Source of the DNA: Prevotella sp. UBA3776
GTDB taxonomy: Bacteria > Bacteroidota > Bacteroidia > Bacteroidales > Bacteroidaceae
Assembly (NCBI GenBank): GCA_002369515.1
Contig: DFFM01000026.1
Span: forward strand, 1 to 64,000
DNA: 64,000 nucleotides
Direction of reading: 5' to 3'
Part shown: piece after piece, positions 42,237 through 51,924 of the stretch
How the letters are laid out: the number at the start of each line of letters is the position of its first letter
Numbering within the stretch: the stretch's first letter is position 1
Notes under the pieces: model-generated
Told to the model about the DNA's origin: nothing
The model's database searches: none
What the model saw: the letters and a program-made list of their open reading frames with translations, nothing else
Translations under genes and position numbers: made by a program

Positions 42237-43616
42237 ATGAAAACCATGAAATATTTTTGGATGCTGTGTGCTGCGCTTGTCGCATTCGGTTCCACGTCGT
42301 GCAAGAATGACGACGACGAAGGCTCACAGACCGCTCCAATGACCATCTCGAAGGTCTTTCTGGAGAACATCAACGATACGGTGAACAAGGACCGCGAAGT
42401 GGAGTTTGCCCGTCTGGGCCAACTCATCCGCCTGGAAGGAGCGGGCTTCAAGGGCCTCAAGAAGATTCTCATCAACGGCTATGAAACCTATTTCAACAAT
42501 GCCCTGATGACCGACAACAACGTGTGGGTGACGCTCAACGCCAACACGCCTGTTGACAAGGCCGACGAGAGTGTGCGCAACACCATCACGCTCATCAAGG
42601 ACGGCACCCAGCTGGTTTATCCGTTCATCATCCGCGCTGCCGCACCGACCATCACCAGCTGCGACAACACCCTGCCCAAACCGGGCGAAGTGGTGACCGT
42701 CTATGGCACCAACTTGCAGGAAACCACCAAACTCACGCTCCCCGGCGGCGTGGAGGTGACCAGCGGCATCGTCAACGACGAGGAAGGCAAGTTCTACAGC
42801 TTCACCATGCCTGCCGGAGTGACACAGAGCGGCTCCATCACCAGCGAGGGCGCCAACGGAACAGCCGTCACCCCTGCCTACTTCAACGAGTTCCGCACCT
42901 ACATCACCGACTTTGACGGAAACGGCGGGCTGGGTACTTGGAGTGCCACCTACGCAACCGAAGACCTTGTAGATGACCCGCTCGGCACTGGCCGCGGCAA
43001 GGTGGCCATGCTTGTTCCCAATGTGAAACTCAATGCCGGCGGTCTGGACAAGGGCGCCAACTCGCTGCTTTGGGCTACGGCCGGCGACAAGGCCGGCGAG
43101 GACAACTGGTCGCGCATGTTCGAGGTGGTGCCCGCCAGCACCAATGCCGCCGACGTGGCCATTCAGTTCGACATCTATTGTCCTGAGCCTTGGGACCTGA
43201 GTGGACAGCTGGAGATTTCGCTCCAGAACAACCTCTCCAACTACGGCTACGGGTCGGGATGCACCAAGTACAGCTCGCAATACATGAACACAGCCACCGT
43301 GTGGGTGCCCTGGTTCAATGCCGCTGACGGTTCGCATGCGCCATTCACCACAGGCGAGCGCTGGCAGACCATCACCATCCCGATGACTGCCTTCGGCAAC
43401 TATGACCCCGCGGAGGCACCCGAAGTCACTTTCCAGAAGATTTGCGAAGACCGTCTGGCCGGCAGCTACAGCAACTTCCTGTTCCTCTTTGTGAATGCAG
43501 ACCTCGAGGACGAAGCCCTCGGCGTGAAGTATGAATCGAAGCAGTTCACCCAGAAAATCTACATCGACAACCTGCGCGTGGTGCCAACGGCTGCCGTAAC
43601 GGTGAGCGATTTCTAA
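42237..43616 (+). CDS. xusE: Surface glycan-binding lipoprotein with IPT/TIG domains (XusE-like)
   Basis: Lipoprotein of 459 residues from the ATG at 42237 (lipobox GSTSC, Cys22). Two IPT/TIG immunoglobulin-like domains are visible (GQLIRLEGAGFKGLKKILING at about 61-81 and PKPGEVVTVYGTNLQETTKL at about 146-165). A C-terminal beta-sandwich of the SGBP type follows (FDGNGGLGTWSATYATEDL ... YIDNLRVVP), like the binding domain of surface glycan-binding protein B. It holds xylan at the cell surface for the SusCD pair and the GH10. It sits between susD and GH10, the position of xusE in related loci. Confidence 0.85.
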   Translation: MKTMKYFWMLCAALVAFGSTSCKNDDDEGSQTAPMTISKVFLENINDTVNKDREVEFARLGQLIRLEGAGFKGLKKILINGYETYFNNALMTDNNVWVTLNANTPVDKADESVRNTITLIKDGTQLVYPFIIRAAAPTITSCDNTLPKPGEVVTVYGTNLQETTKLTLPGGVEVTSGIVNDEEGKFYSFTMPAGVTQSGSITSEGANGTAVTPAYFNEFRTYITDFDGNGGLGTWSATYATEDLVDDPLGTGRGKVAMLVPNVKLNAGGLDKGANSLLWATAGDKAGEDNWSRMFEVVPASTNAADVAIQFDIYCPEPWDLSGQLEISLQNNLSNYGYGSGCTKYSSQYMNTATVWVPWFNAADGSHAPFTTGERWQTITIPMTAFGNYDPAEAPEVTFQKICEDRLAGSYSNFLFLFVNADLEDEALGVKYESKQFTQKIYIDNLRVVPTAAVTVSDF

Positions 43617-43688
43617 ACGGTTGACAGTTTACGGTTTACTGTTCTGAAATTGTAAAAATGTGAAAATGTAAAATTGTAAAATAAGAAT
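43617..43688. repeat. GTTTACGGTTTAC and AAATTGTAAAA repeats before GH10
   Basis: A partial GTTTACGG-type unit (43623-43640) followed by the AAATTGTAAAA words of the 42110 repeat, ending in AATAAGAATATG at the GH10 start. The same AAAATAAG(A/T)ATATG junction precedes the gene at 42237. Confidence 0.8.
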
Positions 43689-46109
43689 ATGAAAATCCAA
43701 CTTTATAAATACATTGGTGTGGCCCTGACGGTTTGTGCGCTCGCATCCTGCGACGACCAAATCATGGAGTGGAAAACTCCCGACGGCCACGGTGCCGTGA
43801 CCAAGGCCGAAATACCCTTGCAGGTGAAAGAGGTGCTGGCCAACTACGGCAATATCAAGGAATATGCAGCGCAATACACGCCCAACATGATTGTGGGCGT
43901 CGGCATGGGTGCCGCCATCTATACCGACCAAAGCGACCCACGCAGCTCTTTGGCCAACGACAACTTCCAGATGCTCACGCTGGGCAACGCCATGAAACAC
44001 GACGCCATCGTGAGCAATGCGGGCGGCATGAACTTCGCCACTGTTGATCAGGTGATAGCTGCCATGCCCAAGGGCATGCAGCTCTACGGCCACAACTTCT
44101 TCTGGTATCAGCAAACGCGCCAAGCCTATCTGAAATCGCTCATCGCCCCCACACTGGTGGTTGAAACCGACAGCGACATCAAGAGCATCCTGGCAGGCGA
44201 CGCCAGCGACTTTGAAGGCGGCACCACCGGCGGATGGGGCTCATGGGGCTCCAACAAAGACGATGCACAGGTGCTCGACGGCGTGGGCGTGGACGCCTCG
44301 AAAGGCCTCATGCTGAAAAACAAGGGCGACGGCAACGCATGGGAGGCCCAGTGCGCCTACACCTTCGACGTGCCGCTCGACCCCAACACCGAATACACCA
44401 TCCGTTTCCAGGCTCGCTCCACCTCGGCCGCAGGTTCATTGCAGTTCCAGTATCAGAACGGCTCCACCTATGGCTCACAGGGCGGCTACAACACCTTCCC
44501 CGTGGGAACCGACTGGACAACCTGCGAATATTCGTTCACCCCAGCCTACGACGATGCAAACCGCATCATCATCAACTTCGGACAGGTGGGAGCCACCTAT
44601 TATGTGGACAACATCGAGTTCGGCACCAAACAGGAAGACCCCATGGAGAACGTGCTTGCAGGCGATGCCAACGACTTCGAGGGCGGTTCGACCGGCGGTT
44701 GGGGCTCATGGGGGTCCAACAAGGACGATGTCCAGGTGGTTGAGGCTGAAGCCCACGGCGGCACCCACTCGCTCATGCTGAAGAACAAGGGCGACGGCAA
44801 CGCATGGGAAGCCCAGAATGCCTACACCTTCGACGCTCCCCTGCAGCAGGGCAAGAAATACATGATCCAGTTCTACGCCAAGAGTTCCACGGGCGCTGGC
44901 CACCTGCAGTTCCAGTATCAGAACGGCACGACCTACCAATCGCAGGGCGGCTACACCGACTTCAGCGTGGGCACCGAATGGGTGCTCTGCGAAGCCGAGT
45001 TCACCGTTAATCCCGACGACGCCAACCGCATCATCATCAACTTCGGCAAGGTGGGCGGCACTTATTGGATTGACGACATCAAGTTCGGACTCTCAAAGAA
45101 TCAAGATGGTGCAGCCAAGGGCGCACGCATCGTCAAGAAAGCCCACGGACCGCGCAAGGCCAAGAGCTACTACGTGATGAAGACGCCCGAGGAGAAGCGC
45201 GCCGCACTGCTCACGGCCATGGAGGAATGGGTCAAAGGCATGGCCGACCACCTGAAGGAAATGGGTGTCACACCTGCCGGCTATGACGTCATCAACGAGG
45301 CCATCAGCGACGGCGACTACAAGGTGCGCGGCGTGGACAATGTCTTTGGCGGTTCTGACACCGACGACGACGGCAACCGCACCTACGACAGCGAACCCAC
45401 AGAGACCGAGGCCGACGGTCTGGACCTGCATTGGGGCACCAGCCGATTCTATTGGGGCTACTACGTACACGACTACGGTGTGAAGGCTTTCCAGATGGCC
45501 CGCAAGCATCTGCCCGCCGAGACCAAACTGTTCATCAACGACTACAGCCTGGAGTCGTCGGAAGGCAAGCTGAACGCTCTCTGCAACTGGGTGAAAGAAA
45601 TTGATGCCGCCAACGGCTCGCCCATCGTCGATGGCATCGGAACGCAAATGCACGTCTCCTTCAGCCCAAGCGACGATGTCGAGGCCAATGCCCAGAAACT
45701 GGCCGAACTGAAAGCCAGGGTCGATAACATGTTCAAGACACTGGCCGCCACGGGCAAACTCGTCCGCGTGACCGAGCTCGACGTGGCCATCGGCACCGGG
45801 TCGCCTTCAGCTGCACAGTATAAGGCACAGGCCGACGCCTACCAGCTCATCTTCGAATCCTACAAAGCCAACGTGCCCGCTGCCCAGCAGCACGGCATCA
45901 CCATCTGGAGCGTTTCCGACGCCGAGGACGAGCACGAGTACTGGCTCAAGGGCGAAGTGCCCAACCTCTGGGACGCCAGTTTCCTGCGCAAGTGGGCCTA
46001 CAAAGGTGTTTGCGACGGTATTGCCGGCGAGGACCTGGGATTGCAGTTCGGTGGCGATGACTACAAGGCTTACTACGAGAAGCAAAACGTCTCGGAAAGT
46101 GTGAAATAA
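43689..46109 (+). CDS. xyn10C: GH10 endo-1,4-beta-xylanase with two CBMs inserted in the catalytic domain
   Basis: Surface lipoprotein xylanase of 806 residues (lipobox ALASC, Cys21). The GH10 barrel begins at about 42-155 with GNAMKHDAIVSNA and LYGHNFFWYQQ. It is interrupted by two tandem carbohydrate-binding modules at about 166-313 and 322-467, then resumes with DVINEAISDG (acid/base Glu537), FINDYSLE, GIGTQMH and VTELDVAI (nucleophile Glu696). The two modules are nearly duplicates (GGWGSWGSNKDD, LMLKNKGDGNAWEAQ, LQFQYQNG, RIIINFG in both). This split layout is established for Xyn10C of Prevotella bryantii and relatives. The enzyme cuts xylan chains at the cell surface and feeds the SusCD pair. 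It is the last gene of its operon, closed by the terminator at 46137. Confidence 0.95.
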   Translation: MKIQLYKYIGVALTVCALASCDDQIMEWKTPDGHGAVTKAEIPLQVKEVLANYGNIKEYAAQYTPNMIVGVGMGAAIYTDQSDPRSSLANDNFQMLTLGNAMKHDAIVSNAGGMNFATVDQVIAAMPKGMQLYGHNFFWYQQTRQAYLKSLIAPTLVVETDSDIKSILAGDASDFEGGTTGGWGSWGSNKDDAQVLDGVGVDASKGLMLKNKGDGNAWEAQCAYTFDVPLDPNTEYTIRFQARSTSAAGSLQFQYQNGSTYGSQGGYNTFPVGTDWTTCEYSFTPAYDDANRIIINFGQVGATYYVDNIEFGTKQEDPMENVLAGDANDFEGGSTGGWGSWGSNKDDVQVVEAEAHGGTHSLMLKNKGDGNAWEAQNAYTFDAPLQQGKKYMIQFYAKSSTGAGHLQFQYQNGTTYQSQGGYTDFSVGTEWVLCEAEFTVNPDDANRIIINFGKVGGTYWIDDIKFGLSKNQDGAAKGARIVKKAHGPRKAKSYYVMKTPEEKRAALLTAMEEWVKGMADHLKEMGVTPAGYDVINEAISDGDYKVRGVDNVFGGSDTDDDGNRTYDSEPTETEADGLDLHWGTSRFYWGYYVHDYGVKAFQMARKHLPAETKLFINDYSLESSEGKLNALCNWVKEIDAANGSPIVDGIGTQMHVSFSPSDDVEANAQKLAELKARVDNMFKTLAATGKLVRVTELDVAIGTGSPSAAQYKAQADAYQLIFESYKANVPAAQQHGITIWSVSDAEDEHEYWLKGEVPNLWDASFLRKWAYKGVCDGIAGEDLGLQFGGDDYKAYYEKQNVSESVK

Positions 46110-46136
46110 AACCGAAGTTTTAAAACTCACCTGCAT

Positions 46137-46170
46137 AAAAGGAGCGGAATCGACAAATTCCGCTCCTTTT
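46137..46170 (+). terminator. Intrinsic terminator after GH10
   Basis: Arms 46137-46150 (AAAAGGAGCGGAAT) and 46157-46170 (ATTCCGCTCCTTTT) are perfectly complementary with a 6-nt loop and a T-rich end. Confidence 0.88.
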
Positions 46171-46196
46171 TATTTCACACAATGGGGGAAAAATCG

Positions 46197-46204
46197 TATA
46201 TTTG
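46197..46204 (+). promoter_or_regulatory. -7 box TATATTTG of the phosphatase gene
   Basis: Fits TAnnTTTG, lies 26 bp after the GH10 terminator and 46 bp before the ATG at 46251, so this gene has its own transcript. The -33 position is weak. Confidence 0.65.
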
Positions 46205-46250
46205 CACACACGAAAAAACAAATAACGACATCGATAACAAAACGAAGCCA

Positions 46251-47729
46251 ATGAAAACAAAAATCTTTGCCCTGGCCGCCCTGCTTTGCGCATGGGCCGC
46301 CCAGGCAGCAGCTGCTGAGAAAGTGGATCGCCCACGGTTGGTGGTGGGCGTGGTGGTTGACCAGATGCGGTGGGACTATCTCTACCGCTACTACGACCAG
46401 TTTGCCGAAGGCGGGCTGAAACGCCTGCTCAAAGAGGGCTACAACTTCGACAACATGCACTACAACTATCTGCCCACGGTGACGGCCGCAGGCCACGCAA
46501 GCATCTACACGGGCACCACGCCCGCCATCCACGGCATTGCCGGCAACAACTACCACCTGAACGGCCACCCCATCTACTGCGTGGAGGACACCACCGTGGC
46601 CGGCGTGGGCACCACAAGCAAAGCGGGAAAAATGTCGCCCAGAAACATGATGGTCACCAACATGTGCGACCAGCTGCGGCTGGCCACCGACTTCCGTTCG
46701 AAAGTGATCGGCGTGGCACTGAAGGACCGAGCCTCCATTCTGCCTGCGGGCCACTCGGCCAACGCCGCCTACTGGTTCGACCGCTCTACGGGCACCTTCA
46801 TCACAAGCACCTACTACATGGACGAGCTGCCCGCGTGGGTGCGCTCGTTCAACAAAGACAACAAAACCAATCCCAAGGAGGACATCTGGATTCTGCCCAA
46901 AGGGCTCAGCCTCACCACCAAAATGGCCATTGCGGCGCTGGACGGCGAAAAGCTGGGCAGACAGGCCGACCAGACCGACATGCTCTGCATCAGCTATTCG
47001 TCAACCGACGTGATGGGCCATAAATACGGCACACGCGGCCCAAAGACTGACGAGATGTACCTGGCGCTGGACAAAGAGCTGCGCAAGCTCTTCGATGTGC
47101 TCGACAGCCGCATCGGCCGTGACAAATATCTGCTCTTCATCACAGCCGACCATGCCGGTGGCCACAACGCCAAGTTCCTGAACGACCACAAACTGCCGGG
47201 CGGACAGCTTGGATACTGGGGAAAACTGAAGAAAGAGCTCTCCAGGACGCTCGCCGCGCGCTTTGCCGGCGTTGACGTCATCGACGACGTAAATGGCGAG
47301 CAGGTTTATCTCAACCTCGCCGCCATCAAGCAGCGCGGCCTCAACCTGGACGAAGTGGAGCAGGCCGTCTGCGACGAGATACAGAAGTACGAGGGCGTCC
47401 AGTACGTCGTTCCCGTGCGCCATCTCATGACCGCCACCATCCCCTACCCCATCCGCGACCGCATACTCATGGGCAACTGCCCGCGCCGCAGCGGCGAAAT
47501 ACAGATTGTGCCGCGCCCCGCCTACTACGACTACTCGTACGACGAGGGCACCAGCCACTCCCACTGGGCACCCTACGACACCCACGTGCCCTTCATCCTC
47601 ATGGGGTGGCACATCGACGAAGGCCACACCAACCGCCCCGTCAACATCACCGACATCGCGCCCACCATCTGCGCCCTGCTGAAGATTCAGATGCCCAGCG
47701 GCTGCGTCGGCACTCCACTGCTCGACTGA
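46251..47729 (+). CDS. pafA: PafA-type alkaline phosphatase superfamily protein
   Basis: Periplasmic enzyme of 492 residues from the ATG at 46251, which begins a signal peptide (KIFALAALLCAWAAQAAAA). The first metal ligand is in VVDQMRWDYLY (Asp37). The threonine nucleophile lies in LPTVTAAGHASIYTG (Thr78), as in Elizabethkingia PafA. Further metal ligands are in SYSSTDVMGHKYG, ITADHAGGHN and a late SHSHWAPYDTHVPFIL. PafA enzymes are calcium- and zinc-type phosphomonoesterases or phosphodiesterases that release phosphate from many substrates. It has its own promoter after the GH10 terminator, so it may not belong to the xylan response. The earlier start at 46182 has no signal and includes the promoter, so I reject it. 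The gene symbol rests on family similarity. Confidence 0.85.
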   Translation: MKTKIFALAALLCAWAAQAAAAEKVDRPRLVVGVVVDQMRWDYLYRYYDQFAEGGLKRLLKEGYNFDNMHYNYLPTVTAAGHASIYTGTTPAIHGIAGNNYHLNGHPIYCVEDTTVAGVGTTSKAGKMSPRNMMVTNMCDQLRLATDFRSKVIGVALKDRASILPAGHSANAAYWFDRSTGTFITSTYYMDELPAWVRSFNKDNKTNPKEDIWILPKGLSLTTKMAIAALDGEKLGRQADQTDMLCISYSSTDVMGHKYGTRGPKTDEMYLALDKELRKLFDVLDSRIGRDKYLLFITADHAGGHNAKFLNDHKLPGGQLGYWGKLKKELSRTLAARFAGVDVIDDVNGEQVYLNLAAIKQRGLNLDEVEQAVCDEIQKYEGVQYVVPVRHLMTATIPYPIRDRILMGNCPRRSGEIQIVPRPAYYDYSYDEGTSHSHWAPYDTHVPFILMGWHIDEGHTNRPVNITDIAPTICALLKIQMPSGCVGTPLLD

Positions 47730-47730
47730 A

Positions 47731-47817
47731 TAGTTTACAGTTTACGGTTTACAGTTTACAGTTTACAGATGATATGCTGAAAAAACATAACTGCAAACTG
47801 TAAACCGTAAACTGTAA
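47731..47817. repeat. GTTTACAGTTTACGG inverted repeat, second copy
   Basis: Left block 47731-47766, loop GATGATATGCTGAAAAA, right block CTGTAAACCGTAAACTGTAA (47788-47817). The loop sequence is the same as in 34401-34490. It lies directly after the phosphatase stop and could act as its terminator. Confidence 0.9.
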
Positions 47818-47829
47818 AAACATCTCAGC

Positions 47830-47946
47830 GGATTACAAAAACAACGCCGTGAGTTACAAAAATAACGCCGTGAGTTACAAAAATAACGCCGTGAGTTACG
47901 TCAAAATTTTCTAGAGAAATTGAACGTAACTCACGGCGTTGTTTTA
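47830..47946. terminator. AACGCCGTGAGTTAC triple repeat with one inverted copy
   Basis: Three direct units of about 27 bp are followed, after a 24-nt loop, by an inverted unit. Arms 47885-47900 (AACGCCGTGAGTTACG) and 47925-47940 pair perfectly over 16 bp, then GTTTTAT follows. It lies between convergent genes and may end transcription from the left. Confidence 0.75.
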
Positions 47947-47986
47947 TGGGTCTCAAAAATCAGTTCTCCATTAGAAGGGTATTGTC

Positions 47987-48106
47987 AGCTAACTCCACGA
48001 GCCGCAGGCTCGTTAACTACAGCTAACTTCAGTTAACTCCTGCCAACTCCCATTAACTCCAGCTAACTTCCGTTAACTCCCGTTCTTACTCCCGTTAACT
48101 TCCGAC
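47987..48106. repeat. GTTAACTCCC/CTAACTTCCG decamer array with ACGAGCC hairpin
   Basis: Hairpin 47997-48013 (ACGAGCC-GCA-GGCTCGT) followed by about ten units of 10-11 bp. The same structure appears inverted at 63910-64000. Confidence 0.88.
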
Positions 48107-48125
48107 AACCTACCCCATCCGCCAA

Positions 48126-49349
<1,224 letters not shown>

Positions 49350-49373
49350 TTATTTTTTCGGTGGAGGATTTTT

Positions 49374-51737
49374 TTATTGCTTCATCAGCTTCAGTTCTTG
49401 TTTTGGAGCCAGAGCGTTGCTGGTGGGCTCGGTCAGCTGGCTGATGTTGGCGGTGGCGCGTCCGCGGATGTCGCGGCTGCTGGCGCCCACGGCGAAGGTG
49501 TAGGTTCCGGCCTCGACGAGCCACTGGCTGCCAGCCTCGTCAAACGAGGCCAAGTCGCGCTTCTGCAGCGTCATGTTGAGCGTCTGGCTCTCGCCGGGGC
49601 GCAGTTCGCGTGTCTTTCCGAAGGCTTTCAGCTCGTGTGCGGGTTTCTCCAGCCGGCCTTTGGGAGCCGTGACATAGACTTGTGCCACTTCCTTGCCGCT
49701 CACCTTGCCCGTGTTCTTCACGCTCACGCTGACGGTGATGGTGTTGCCGCTGACGCGCACACTGGGCTTGCCATACTCGAAGGTGGTGTAGCTCAGTCCG
49801 AAGCCAAAGGGATAGGCCACTTCGCGGTCGAACGAGTCGAAGAACCTGTAGCCCACGTAGATGTCCTCCTCGTGGTTGGTATAGTCGTAGCCCGGCACGT
49901 CGTGTCCGTTGGACTTGGCGGCATCGTAGCTGTAGAGGTCCATCTGTCCGGGAAAGTTCTGCGTCGAGGGGTGGTCGGTGGCAGCGATGGGCCATGTCAT
50001 GGTGAGTTTTCCGCTGGGGTTCACCTTGCCCGTGAGTATGTCGGCCACCGAGTTGCCACCCTCCATTCCGGGCTGCCAAGCCACGAGGATGGCGTCGGGA
50101 TAGGCGCTCCACGAGGCGGTCTCGATGACCGATCCGCTGTTGATGACCACCACCACGGGCTTGCCCATTGCGTGGAACGCGTTGCTCACGTCCATGATCA
50201 TCTGCCGCTCGTTCTGGGTGAGGTTGAACTCGCCCTCAATCTCGCGGTCAACGCCCTCGCCAGCCTGACGGCCAATGGTGATGATGGCGGCGTCCGACCC
50301 CTTCACCACGTTGCCGATGCAGATGGGGCTGATGGTAATCTCGGGATATTTCTGCTGTCCGAACATCTCCATCTGGTACCAGCGGGCAGGATGGCGGTCG
50401 GCCTGGAACTTCAGGCGGGCAAAGTCGATGTACTTGTTGTAGAGGTTGGTCAGCGTGTCCGACGAGCTGATGCCCACATTCTTCAGGCCCTCCACCATAT
50501 CGACCACGTAGGGCGGGTGGACACAGCCCGAACCGGTGCCGCCCGAGAGGAAATCGTAGGAGTTCTCGCCGAAGAGGGCCACGGTCTTGATTTTCTGTCC
50601 GGCCGTTTTCCAGGGCAGTGTGCCGTTGTTCTTCAGCAGCACCATGCCTTCAGTGGCCGTCTGTCGGGTGATTTGTGCGTGAGCCTTGAAGTCGGGTTTG
50701 TTAGAGGCCGGATAGTGTCTGAAGCTGGGAGTCTTGACAATGTACTCGAGCATGCGGCGCACGTTGCGGTCAACGTCCTTGATGTCGAGCCGCCCGCTCT
50801 TCACCCCCTCAATGATTTCGTTGGTCTGGGCCGGTTGTCCCGGCTCCAACAGGTCGTTGCCGGCATGCACCTCGTCGGTGGTGAGCAGCCCTTTGCGAAT
50901 GCCTATCCAGTCGGTCATCACAATGCCCTTGTAGCCCCAGTCGTCGCGCAGAATCTTGGTGAGCAGGTCGTGGTTGCCCATGGAGTACTGTCCGTTGATT
51001 TGGTTGTAGGAAGCCATGATGGTCCAGGGGCTGCTTTCGCGCACGGCAATCTCGAATCCGCGCAGATAGAGTTCGCGGGCGGCGCGCTGGCTGACGCGCT
51101 CATCCACGCTGGTGCGGTCGGTCTCCTGCGAGTTGACGGCAAAGTGCTTGGCACTCACGCCCGCCCCTTGGCTCTGTACGCCGCGGATGTAGGCGGCGGC
51201 AATCTTGCCAGTGAGCAGCGGGTCCTCGCTGTAATACTCGAAGTTGCGGCCGCAGAGCGGATTGCGGTGCAGGTTCATGCCCGGGCCCAGGATGACATCG
51301 CAGCGGTACTCCATCGTTTCGTTGCCGATGGCCTCGCCTACGCGGCCCACGAGTTCGGTGTTCCACGTAGAGGCCAGGCAGGTGCCGATGGGGAAGCCCG
51401 TGGCGTAGTAGGTGTTGGGGTCGTTCTTGCGCGTGGGGTCGATGCGCACCCCTGCAGGGCCGTCGGTGAGCACGGTGGCGGGAATGCCCAAGCGCGGAAT
51501 GGCGGCAGTGGTTCCGGCAGCCCCGGCCACAAGGTCGGCCTCGCCGCCGACGACGGCACCGTCGCCGAAGAAATTGTTGGCGCCGCCGACGAGCAGACGG
51601 GCTTTTTCCTCCAGCGTCATGGCTTCGAGCACTTCGTCAATGTTGTTGGCGCTAAGCTGAGGAGCGCTGGTTTGTGCCTGCAAGCCTGTCGAACAGGCAA
51701 TGGCAGCACAGAGAAAGGCTTGTTTCATTGTTTTCAT
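49374..51737 (-). CDS. GH3 beta-glycosidase (beta-xylosidase or beta-glucosidase)
   Basis: Periplasmic enzyme of 787 residues (signal FLCAAIACSTGLQA). The GH3 N-terminal barrel carries LTDGPAGVRI at 90-99, AKHFAVNSQETDR at 196-208 and the nucleophile Asp276 in GIVMTDWIG. The C-terminal alpha/beta sandwich follows (MVLLKNNGTLPW, ALFGENSYDFLSGGTGSGCV, WSAYPDAILVAWQPGMEGG), then a fibronectin-III-like domain at about 660-750 (VSVSVKNTGKVSGKEVAQVYV). Family and length fit exo-beta-glycosidases that finish xylo- or cello-oligosaccharides; the sugar preference is not readable. It is first in an operon with the CE1 esterase and converges on the main xylan locus, so joint regulation by the HTCS is plausible but not shown. 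Confidence 0.93.
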   Translation of the reverse strand: MKTMKQAFLCAAIACSTGLQAQTSAPQLSANNIDEVLEAMTLEEKARLLVGGANNFFGDGAVVGGEADLVAGAAGTTAAIPRLGIPATVLTDGPAGVRIDPTRKNDPNTYYATGFPIGTCLASTWNTELVGRVGEAIGNETMEYRCDVILGPGMNLHRNPLCGRNFEYYSEDPLLTGKIAAAYIRGVQSQGAGVSAKHFAVNSQETDRTSVDERVSQRAARELYLRGFEIAVRESSPWTIMASYNQINGQYSMGNHDLLTKILRDDWGYKGIVMTDWIGIRKGLLTTDEVHAGNDLLEPGQPAQTNEIIEGVKSGRLDIKDVDRNVRRMLEYIVKTPSFRHYPASNKPDFKAHAQITRQTATEGMVLLKNNGTLPWKTAGQKIKTVALFGENSYDFLSGGTGSGCVHPPYVVDMVEGLKNVGISSSDTLTNLYNKYIDFARLKFQADRHPARWYQMEMFGQQKYPEITISPICIGNVVKGSDAAIITIGRQAGEGVDREIEGEFNLTQNERQMIMDVSNAFHAMGKPVVVVINSGSVIETASWSAYPDAILVAWQPGMEGGNSVADILTGKVNPSGKLTMTWPIAATDHPSTQNFPGQMDLYSYDAAKSNGHDVPGYDYTNHEEDIYVGYRFFDSFDREVAYPFGFGLSYTTFEYGKPSVRVSGNTITVSVSVKNTGKVSGKEVAQVYVTAPKGRLEKPAHELKAFGKTRELRPGESQTLNMTLQKRDLASFDEAGSQWLVEAGTYTFAVGASSRDIRGRATANISQLTEPTSNALAPKQELKLMKQ

Positions 51738-51830
51738 GTTGTTGAGGTTATAGTTTTTGTTGATGAATCGGAGGGGGGCGAGGCTGCGACGCGGGGGGAG
51801 AGGGAGAAGCTGCGACGCGGTCGCAGCATA

Positions 51831-51894
51831 CTTCGACAGAGGGGCAGCCGGGCTTCGACAGAGGGGCAGCCGAGCTTCGACAGCGGGGCGGCCG
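51831..51894. repeat. 22-bp tandem repeat, three copies
   Basis: CTTCGACAGAGGGGCAGCCG and close variants start at 51831, 51853 and 51875. They lie in the gap between the minus-strand TPR regulator and GH3, in the probable GH3 leader. No promoter box was recognised nearby. Confidence 0.8.
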
Positions 51895-51924
51895 GGGCCT
51901 GCAACAGAGAGGGCGGCTGGGCGG

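Noticed and set aside
46182-46250. Extended N-terminus of the phosphatase
   Set aside because: It contains the promoter box and no signal peptide; 46251 begins a signal peptide.
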